A stretch of DNA of 48,138 nt. Origin: Cladosporium sp. IMV 00045. Lineage: Eukaryota; Ascomycota; Dothideomycetes; Cladosporiales; Cladosporiaceae. The stretch spans positions 1-48,138 of the forward strand of contig MSJI02000902.1 of assembly GCA_001931905.2 (NCBI GenBank), read 5' to 3'. Position numbers and translations under genes: made by a program. The notes under the pieces were generated by a model. It had not been told where the DNA came from and made no database searches. It saw only the letters and a list, made by a program, of their open reading frames with translations. Positions 40,373-48,138 of this stretch are shown piece after piece. Within the stretch, counting starts at the first letter, position 1; every line of letters starts with the position of its first letter.

Positions 40373-42475
40373 ATGGTCTCGCTCGCGGCAGCGCCACCAC
40401 CCGCCATGCCATCACACCCTACTTCCAAATCAATGCCACCACCAGCTAGACCCACCATGGGCCTCAAACGCGATAGCTCATACATGGATACCGACGACGA
40501 GGCCGGCCTGTCTACCGCGACCAAAAAGCTCAAGGTCGCCTTCAGCCCGAATGTTGACATCAAGATCCTCGACGAGAGTTGGAACGAGAAGAGCTTCGAG
40601 CTCGTGAAAGAGGAGGTTCGCGTTGGGATTGAGAGACACCTTGCCACGTCCGCCTCTTCGGGTGAAGTGAAAGACGACGCACAGTACACAAAACTCGTGG
40701 CCTTGCTGAGCCAGGATGCCTTCGACAGTGATGCGCCCAGCAGCAAGCTGCTCAGGAAGTACTTGCTCGCTCTCGAGGCACGCGTGAGCTCACTGGGAGA
40801 ATGTGGAAAATTGGTCATCGCCGTCCTCGATCTCGCCTGGCTTGGTCGCGACGAAGTCTTCGTAGGTCTCTACATTCGCTTCCTGGTCTCGCTGGCCAGC
40901 GCCCAAAGCAAATACATCCCCGCAATCCTTGACAGACTCGTGTCGAACTTCGCCAAACTTCCCGCCTCTCTTGGCCGACTTCCGGGCGATGAATGCACAC
41001 CGAGACCACAGATGTTTGTGAGATTACACCTGGCGATCAAGACGCTACTCAGGCAGGTCCCATCAGCAAGCGGGATCCTCATGAAAGCCCTGAAGCTCGG
41101 GTTTCCAAATGATCTGGCAACAACACGCTCTTACATCCAGTACCAGAAGCAACTCATCAGACTCTCGGAGTACGCAAAGGAACTTAAGTCGGAAGCACTG
41201 GCTCTGATCATGCAACGACTGGTTGGTGTTGATGTGCAGATACAGCAGGATCTGGAAGATTTGGCAGAGGAATCAGAGGAGCGCCTTCTGCAAAGACCTA
41301 GCTCGAAGGATGGTGACAATGAAGTCGACGATTCTGATGAGAGCGACTCCGACTCGTCTTCGGAAGAAACATCAACAGAGGACGAACAACGTCTGAAAGA
41401 ACTGAGGCTAAAGGTCGCGAAGATGGACGGCACGCTAGACCTACTCTTCGAATACTATGCGCCGCTTATCGAAGACGGCTCCCACCCAGATGAGAATCAA
41501 GCATACCAGCAGATGCTCTCTCACTTCACCACATTCATCCTTCCCAACCGCACCAGACACGCTCAGTTCTTGCTGTTCCACTTCGCCCAAACATCTGAAG
41601 AGCACACCACATTGTTCACACGCCGATGTGGCGAGCTGGCTTTCGTCAATGGAATGCCCGCACAACGCATCACTGCCATCGCATATCTGGCAAGCTTCAT
41701 CGCTAGAGCCTCTCACATCACCTGTCACTCAGTACGAGACGTCGTCTGCGCCCTCAGCGAATATCTCGACGCCATCCGCCAACGCGCCGAACCGGACTGC
41801 CGCGGACCCGACAGGCGATCATACGCAATTTACTACGCAGTAGCCCAAGCCATCCTCTACATCTTCTGCTTCCGCTGGCGCGACCTCGTCGTAGGCTCCG
41901 CAACCCCCGACGTCGACGGCGACGACTACAACGCCGACGACATCCTCGCCGAGCATCGCGACCTCGCCTGGCTCCCCGGGCTGAAAGAAACCCTCTCCCG
42001 CAACATCTTCTCGCGTCTCAACCCGCTCAAAGTCTGCTCGCCCGCCATCGTCGCCGAATTTGCCAACATCGCCCGCCACGTGCGCCTCTTCGAAGTCCTC
42101 TCCCTGATCGAGAGCAACAAGCGCCTCCGCCTCGGCCAGACGTCAAACTACTACGGCTCCGGCGGGCGCCACGCCATCGACATCGGCCGCCGCGAGACCG
42201 CGTGGGACCGCAAGACGGGCGAGGCACACCATCAGCTCGAGGCGTATTTCCCTTTCGACCCGTACCACTTGCCCAAGAGCAAGAGGTGGGTCGAGAGCGA
42301 TTATAACGAATGGAAACTCCCGCGCGGCATGAGGCAGGATGACGACGAGGATGCTTACAGCGAGGAGGAGAGCGATGACGACAGCAATGCTGATAGCGAC
42401 AGCGACGATTCGATTCTGGAGCATATGCAGGGCAACGACGCGGCGTTTGTTGATAGCGCTTCGACGAGCAGTTAG
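40373..42475 (+). CDS. rrn3: RNA polymerase I initiation factor Rrn3 (TIF-IA)
   Basis: ATG at 40373 has a CACCATGG context and gives 700 residues; the frame extends only 8 codons upstream from a GTG. An all-helical HEAT-like body is followed by the hallmark C-terminal block YFPFDPYHLPKSKRW with DYNEWK. Acidic serine-rich segments lie at about 320-345 and at the C-terminus; such regions in Rrn3 are phosphorylation targets. Rrn3 bridges Pol I to core factor at the rDNA promoter in the nucleolus and couples rRNA synthesis to growth signalling. The gene is intronless. Length fits (yeast 627, human 651) with a longer disordered N-terminus and acid loops. Confidence 0.95.
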   Translation: MVSLAAAPPPAMPSHPTSKSMPPPARPTMGLKRDSSYMDTDDEAGLSTATKKLKVAFSPNVDIKILDESWNEKSFELVKEEVRVGIERHLATSASSGEVKDDAQYTKLVALLSQDAFDSDAPSSKLLRKYLLALEARVSSLGECGKLVIAVLDLAWLGRDEVFVGLYIRFLVSLASAQSKYIPAILDRLVSNFAKLPASLGRLPGDECTPRPQMFVRLHLAIKTLLRQVPSASGILMKALKLGFPNDLATTRSYIQYQKQLIRLSEYAKELKSEALALIMQRLVGVDVQIQQDLEDLAEESEERLLQRPSSKDGDNEVDDSDESDSDSSSEETSTEDEQRLKELRLKVAKMDGTLDLLFEYYAPLIEDGSHPDENQAYQQMLSHFTTFILPNRTRHAQFLLFHFAQTSEEHTTLFTRRCGELAFVNGMPAQRITAIAYLASFIARASHITCHSVRDVVCALSEYLDAIRQRAEPDCRGPDRRSYAIYYAVAQAILYIFCFRWRDLVVGSATPDVDGDDYNADDILAEHRDLAWLPGLKETLSRNIFSRLNPLKVCSPAIVAEFANIARHVRLFEVLSLIESNKRLRLGQTSNYYGSGGRHAIDIGRRETAWDRKTGEAHHQLEAYFPFDPYHLPKSKRWVESDYNEWKLPRGMRQDDDEDAYSEEESDDDSNADSDSDDSILEHMQGNDAAFVDSASTSS

Positions 42476-43294
42476 GTATGGCTCTTTCGATATTTTGCGT
42501 TCTTGCTTGGAAGGAGGTGCTTGGTCTCTTACTTACTTTCTTTCTTTCTTACTTTCTGTCGAATTTTTTCCTCTCCACTGGGATATTCTTTAGCGCGGCG
42601 CTTTCTGGTCGGTCAACAAAATCTTTGGGCGTTTTTGTTTCGCTTAGTCTATTTTCTGTTTCTGGGAGAGGAGTCAAAAGGACGCACAGCGAGCGAGCGA
42701 ACAAAAGATCATGCTTCTAGCGTCTCTGTTTGGTGACGATTGGCGTTGGAGGTACTGGGTCTTGAGGTGTTTTGGGCTTCCTATTTTGCTTGCAGTGATG
42801 ATAGTGTTTATGAGTATGATGGGTGGTCGTATCGAAGCTGCTTGATGAGCGGGTGGAGGTTGGTGCTTTTTCTACCGATTGACGATGATGTTGGGAGAGA
42901 CGGTGGTAGAGTAGAGAGGCAGATAAGGACGAATTCAATCACATTAAATCAAGTACGAAAAATCCGGACAAGACTATGGAGATGGTTTTTCCCCTTCTCT
43001 AATGTAATTGATATAATGTAATTGATAGGTCGAATATCAAAAATCCAATATCCGTAAAGAGCAAGACTCAAGTACCTGGATGAAATGGAGAGAAACTCCC
43101 TTAATAAGAAAGAGACGCTTTTGATAATTCGATTCGCTTTCGTGACATGATAGGAGATAGATAATGCAAGATGCTACTACAACAGTCCCAGAAAGAAAAA
43201 TGACCAGCACATAGTACAAGAAAGACCACCTTGCTCCGACAAGCAATGCTTTTTCCCGCTCCCCAGGACCTCGATTCAGTCTTAGACTTCGCGC
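42476..43294. other. Convergent 3' region between RRN3 and the PH-domain gene
   Basis: No gene is seen in 819 bp. The sequence has TTTC-rich runs (42530-42560) after RRN3, and TGTAATTGATA duplicated at 43001-43027, giving two copies of a ~13-bp direct repeat. Confidence 0.45.
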
Positions 43295-46200
43295 TCACCT
43301 CCCGCCCTGCTGAGTACCACCGCCGAAATAACTCCCTCCGAACCAACTCTGCCTGTTGGTGTTGTTCCCTCCTGGCGTTCCAGGCGTCTGCGCTGCGCCA
43401 CCCTGCTGCTCCTGTTGTTGCATGTACTGCTGCTGCTGTGGAAAACCGTACGGCGTACCCGGACTTGTACTCGGCATACCGCCGTAGCAAGTTGCAACCT
43501 GTTGCTGCTGTATTTGCTGCTGCTGCATTTGCTGCTGCTGATACATCTGCATCTGCATCTGCTGCTGTTGCTGCTGCTGCATGTGCCACGCCTGCGCCTC
43601 GGCCTCCTGCCTGATCCGATCCTGCTTGGCGCGTATGGCGCTCTCGACAGCCATGCTGCTCCTGTGGCCCGCTTTCATGGCGGCCTTGTCGCGCTCGCGA
43701 GCGCCTATGGCGCCGACCAACCCCGCGCTCGCGGCGCCTGCTTGTTCTTGCTGTTTCTTGTTGCGCGCTGCCATGTCTAGGAGAGGAGTTCCCGTGGCGC
43801 GCGCGACGTGCATTTGCTCGCGGGCGGAGAGGCTGGCGGGCTGGGAGGATTGGAGGAGATTGTTTTGTTGGGCGACAGCAGTGGTGAGGTACATGCTCGC
43901 GCCGCGGGAGAGGGGGCGGGAGGGGGGTGTGCGTTGGCCTTGACCTTGGCCTTGGTTTTGTTGGGCATATTGTGTCCAGTCGCCGGAGTGGGCGCGGGCG
44001 AAGGGTGGAGGGGTTTTGGAGAGAGATTTGCGGATGTTGGGCGCGTTGAAGCTGCCGGACGAGCCGGTGCGTTGATGGTGGGCGAAGGCGGGGGAGGCGC
44101 CGCGGGGTGGGTGGTGGGGTGCGGCGGCCATGGAGGCGCGTTGTTGTACCCATTGTTCCGGCGTGAGGCTGGTGCTTTGCTGGCGGCGTGGTGAGTTGCC
44201 GCTGCTGGGCGTCCAGGCGACGCTTTGCCCTCTGCTGTGGCTGCGGGAGATGTCGCCTTCGTGATTGTTGTTGGGGGAGGCGCCGCCGGAATGCAGGACG
44301 GGGACGCCGCCGAAGTACGAATGTCTGTTGTTGGTCTCTTGTGGGCTTATGCCGGAGGGTGTGAGGCGGCCGGAGGCACGTAGTCGGTCCTGTGATCGCG
44401 ACCTGCTCCTCTCGTCGGCCATCATTGTCCCGCTCGTGCCAGGGCGACTGGATGGCTTGTAGGCATAAGTGGGACCGAAATCGATGTTCGGGAGCTTTGC
44501 ATTCTGGGCTGCTTGTTGTGCCTGCCACGTATCGAGCCTACCATATTTTGGGTCGTCTTGCGGTAAGTCGGGATTTCCGACAGTCTTCAGCTTGCCAGCA
44601 CGTGGTCGGTCAACCGGTCTACGCTCTTCATGAATGGAGCCTACAGAGCTGGCATAGTCGGGTTCCGTAGAAGCGGCACTCTGCATGGTACTGGAGCGCT
44701 CGCCGTCCTGCAGCACACGATCCAGGGCATCTTGGTCAATAAAGGCATCTTGCAAGCTGTTATGGCGCGACTCGTCGTCACTCAAGGATGTGGCAATATA
44801 TGGTTCATCGGAGGGAGGAGAAGCCTCTGAGGGCGGGTCGGGATGAGAAGCTGACGGAACGAGTTTCCGGGCGATGCTATGGGTTGACTGCATTTGTATT
44901 GGCGGAGTGCTTGAATGCTGAGACTGCTGCTGTACATCACCGCGAGGTCGAGAAGAAGAATGTCCATCAACAATAATAATATCTGCCGGGCCCACGTCAC
45001 CGAGACCCGCTTTTCGTACTTCACCGCCTTCCGTCTCTGGGTTAGTGTCGCTCGAAATAGCTTCGTTAGGCTGTTTCGGCTCGCCCGGCTGCGTCGTCGT
45101 TTCATCGTGGCTTACCACCCCTTGTAATGTTCGATCAGCTTTCGTTTCTTGTTCGGTGTTTGGTAGATTGGTGAGAACTACCCTGTTGTTATTATGGCCG
45201 CCTGCGTATTCATCCTCCGGCGTGTGATTTCCCCGAGTGGCATCTTGCATCTGGTAAAGAGTTGCAGCATCCACGTTCGAGTGAGCACGGCGAAGCTCAG
45301 GTGGCACCGCAGGTTGGTTAGCAGGTCTAGACCCTGGGTTATGCTGGAACGCCGGCGGAGATGCGACCGGCAGCAGATGTGATGGCATGGGCTGATCCTG
45401 CACGCTCAAGTCGCTATACATGCCAGAGACTGTGGGCACTTCCGCTTCAGACTGGATGCGCTCCAACCCGCCGGGTCCACCTGGACGACCAGACGCTGCT
45501 CCTAGTGCACCACCATGCCTAGGTGGTGGTGGGGGAAGATCATCATCGCTGGGTCGTCCAGACTCGTAGGAAAGACGTGACGGTGTTTCGGTCATATACT
45601 TTCTGTAGCCATGCGCGTCAGAAGCAGCGCGCTTGTGGCCGTTGAAGGGTGAGTTCACGGGCGGCGCAGAATCCGTCCTTCTCGGCGGTGCGAAGTCAGG
45701 GTTCCTTGGAAGCGGCGACATTGTCCTAGAAGGTGGTGCAGAATTGTCAGAACCATCATCGAAGCGGACACCGCCCTGGCCTCCCGGCAGAGATGTCCGC
45801 GAGACGGTATTACGCCGTTGGCTGAGCTGGCGTAGACTCCCAAGTCCGTTTTCTCTGTATGTACTCATCCTCTCTGAAGTCAATTTCTTCATTTCTTTGC
45901 GCCATTGCCGCTCACTCCAGGAATGGCTGCCCGGGGCGTGGATGAGGCCCGACACATCCAGAATATCGAGATAACCGTAACGGCGGTCTTGAGGTAGAGC
46001 AAACATCAAACCACGCTGGTCGAGCGTGTCTGCGATCAGCCTCTGTGGTCTGCCGTAAAGTCCGAATGTGTCGTATACGGGAAAGAGCCATCTCAGCATC
46101 ATCTCGAAGCCAGAAACAGCGGCATGTACCTCTGGCATAACGAAGACAAACCCCTCGGTGGTAGCCTCAGACTGGGTATGAACAGTGACCAGACCTTCAA

Positions 46201-47427
46201 GCTTGACCAGTGTCGATTGATCGATGAGCGGCTTCGACTGCGGATAGATGGCGTAGGCAGCATAGGCATCAGTGATCGTCGCAATTGGCCTCGTCTTCTT
46301 GGTCACTTTGCGCGTATCGTAAAACTTGATGTCTCCCTTGGGAATCTTGACAGTACGGTCGTAGGCGCTCTTCTTCAACGACTTCTGCGACTTCTGGTAT
46401 TCTTTCTCGTCTGGTGGAGAGATGACGCACCAGCATCGCTTCCAGGGTGTGCCAGCTCCGAATCTCACACGAGCCCAGTCTTCATGGGCGAATCTTGAGC
46501 GCTCCATGATCTGCTTAATGTTATTGAGGAATCGACCCTTGCCCGCGATCAGGGATCCAGTGTAGGCCTCTTGAAGCGTAGCGTGCTCGAACATGGCAAG
46601 TCGAATACCAGCTGTCCACTGTGTCAGGGAGTTGTAAGAATTGAAGTGGAGCAAATAGCGGTTGTTGGCAGCGGTGGATATGCTTAGCACATTCTGAAGG
46701 CTTCCGCCCTGTGCTCCGCTCATTGGTAGTGATTCGATCTGCGTACGTTCTTAGCCATTTGTTGCGCGCACACGCAAGACTATACATACCATTTTAAGGG
46801 ATGCGTCGCTGAGATTGATGAAGGTAGGGACGACCTCGCCATCTTCACCAGCAGCATCCAGTGCTGCGGCATCCCAAAGCGACAAGACCGTGCCGACAAG
46901 CTGAGCAAAACACTCAACCCACTCTCTTTCTCCACTCGGCCTGCCTCGTGAGTCCAGGTCATGAAGCTTCAGGAAATAGCCTTCCTGGTAGAGCTTGTTG
47001 CTGTGGCTGTTCAGATAGCTGAAGATCGGCGCGAGCTCTGGCGGTGTGTCCTGTGCCACGTCCACCTGCGGCGGTTGATATGTTTGCACCATGCTTTCTG
47101 GCCTTCCTCCTGTCGCCCGGCTGTCTGCTCTTGCTCTTGACGGTGTGCCCGGGCTGCTCGGGACTGGCGAGCCTTTGGCAAGCGAATCGATCTGTACGCC
47201 AGACTGCGGTGTTGCAGTGTCGATGGACGGGAGGGGTCTTCTCGGTGGAGTCTGCTGCTGGTCTTGCTGCGATCTTCCTGACCTGGTGGGTGAGTTTGGG
47301 CCAGGGTCGGAGTTGGGCGAGGACCAGGCGGTCATAAAGCTGAGGACTGCGCGGAGAAGAAGTGTCAGGTGAAAGCTCGAAAGGGCAGGAAGGAGGCAGA
47401 GTGAGACTGACCTCTTGGTCTAGGCAT
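43295..47427 (-). CDS. PH-domain protein, Caf120/Skg3-like
   Basis: The preferred model has exons 47427-47412 (16 nt), 47346-46790 and 46738-43295, giving 1338 residues. The intron of 51 nt (46789-46739) has donor GTATGT. The upstream intron of 65 nt has donor GTCAGT, branch CTGAC and acceptor CGCAG and adds MPRPRVLSF in frame; otherwise translation begins at 47335. A first PH-like domain (YQEGYFLKLHDLDSRG through WTAGIRLAMFEH) and a second region (WKRCWCVISPP to FEMMLRWLFPVYDTFGLYGRP) match the Caf120/Skg3 family. These proteins link to CCR4-NOT and cell polarity in yeast. The C-terminal two thirds are disordered, ending in Gln/Met repeats (about 43505-43580). Domain identity is firm; the first exon is tentative. 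Confidence 0.85.
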
Positions 47428-48138
47428 GCTGGCGGTTATTCGTCGCTCGACGTCGCACAGAGAACGTGCCAGTAGAATGCTAGGCTCGCCAAATGTTTCC
47501 CTGCGGCGTGACTGCGCGTTCCAGAGTCGACTGCAGGTCTGGGACCGACCTCACGGCTCTGCGGTGGTGACTCCGCGTGCTTTCTTGGTTAGCGATGTGT
47601 ATGGGGGGGAATGCAAGAGATGCGCGAACGAGAGGGGAGAAGGCGAGGGAGATGTTTGCAGGGCCGCGAGAAAAAAGAGAGCGAGGATGATCGTCGTGAT
47701 GGCTTGCTGTGCCGGCGCGGAACAAGAATGATAGATGCAGCTGATCATCCACGGTTCGGCGGCAACGCCAATGAACACCAGCGGCAATGACGTTGATCGA
47801 GCACGCCTGCCCGTGCTGGCCCTTCTCCAGAAACGCTCGGTACAAGTGTGGGATGATGATGATGATGTTTGGGTCCGGGTCGGCAGTTGTTGACGTCGAC
47901 GACAACAACAATAGCAACGATGGACAAGTGATGTCTCTGCAACGGAAAACAGAAGTATAAACCAAGACCGATCGGATCACGGTGGATGTCAGAGGCCGAG
48001 AGCACACTTTTTAATCTATACCACCCCGATCTGACAGGCCCAGGTTAGCCGCAAGATGCCGGAGCAGGGCAGAAAGAGGCACAGACAGTTGTATACTTAG
48101 CCCATCCCATGCTCGAGCCATGCATGCGCGCAACTTGC
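47428..48138. promoter_or_regulatory. Upstream region of the PH-domain gene
   Basis: I see no gene. ATGATGATGATGATG lies near 47851-47865 and GACGACAACAACAATAGCAAC near 47898. Small frames on the minus strand (47480-48007) lack motifs and probably correspond to the long 5' leader or promoter. Confidence 0.4.

Noticed and set aside
1..48138. CRISPR arrays, bacterial operons or prophage features
   Set aside because: The spliceosomal introns and gene content are fungal; no spaced direct-repeat array is present.

Overview
The window is nuclear DNA of a filamentous ascomycete. The coding style and repeat mutation would suit a Dothideomycete, but I cannot fix the order or species. The evidence is protein-coding genes with short introns (51-72 nt in all but one case) carrying GT...CTRAY...AG signals, an intron-containing tRNA-Tyr, fungal-type proteins (Msb1/Mug8, Pfa4, Caf120/Skg3-like, a hybrid histidine kinase, Rrn3) and a repeat block with the signature of repeat-induced point mutation (RIP).

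Layout. At 125-3653 lies an Msb1/Mug8 morphogenesis gene. From 3654 to 12446 there is no intact protein gene. This desert holds a ~5.6 kb RIP-destroyed element (about 5347-10965) with two divergent dead genes. One is a tyrosine-recombinase-like (DUF3435-type) gene with a C2H2 finger reading right. The other is an unrecognised gene reading left. Two inverted tRNA-Tyr copies flank the element: a 5' half on the left and an intact gene on the right. Next come a stand-alone RapZ C-terminal-type gene split by an intron (12447-13080, -), a LURP-one/tubby-like gene (13845-14493, +), a CDP-alcohol phosphotransferase (15126-16460, +) and a seven-exon hexose transporter (18511-20515, +) behind a 2 kb upstream region with clustered CreA-like sites. 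An unknown protein follows (20779-22011, -), divergent from the 2205-residue splicing helicase BRR2 (22515-29132, +). Then come PFA4 palmitoyltransferase (29521-31306, -), a soluble multi-PAS hybrid histidine kinase (32128-36435, +), a tightly following type II membrane protein that may be an O-fucosyltransferase (36615-37991, +), protein phosphatase methylesterase PPE1 (38333-39484, -), Pol I factor RRN3 (40373-42475, +) and a PH-domain Caf120/Skg3-like protein (43295-47427, -).

The genes do not form one pathway. Most are housekeeping or signalling genes: splicing, rRNA transcription, phospholipid synthesis, palmitoylation, PP2A control, polarity and sugar uptake. There is no secondary-metabolite cluster. 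The most unusual locus is the dead element next to tRNA-Tyr. Its left boundary falls at the anticodon/intron junction of a tRNA-Tyr copy and it encodes a tyrosine-recombinase-like protein. This raises the possibility of a tRNA-targeted eukaryotic recombinase element. All calls come from reading the sequence by eye; no database search was run.
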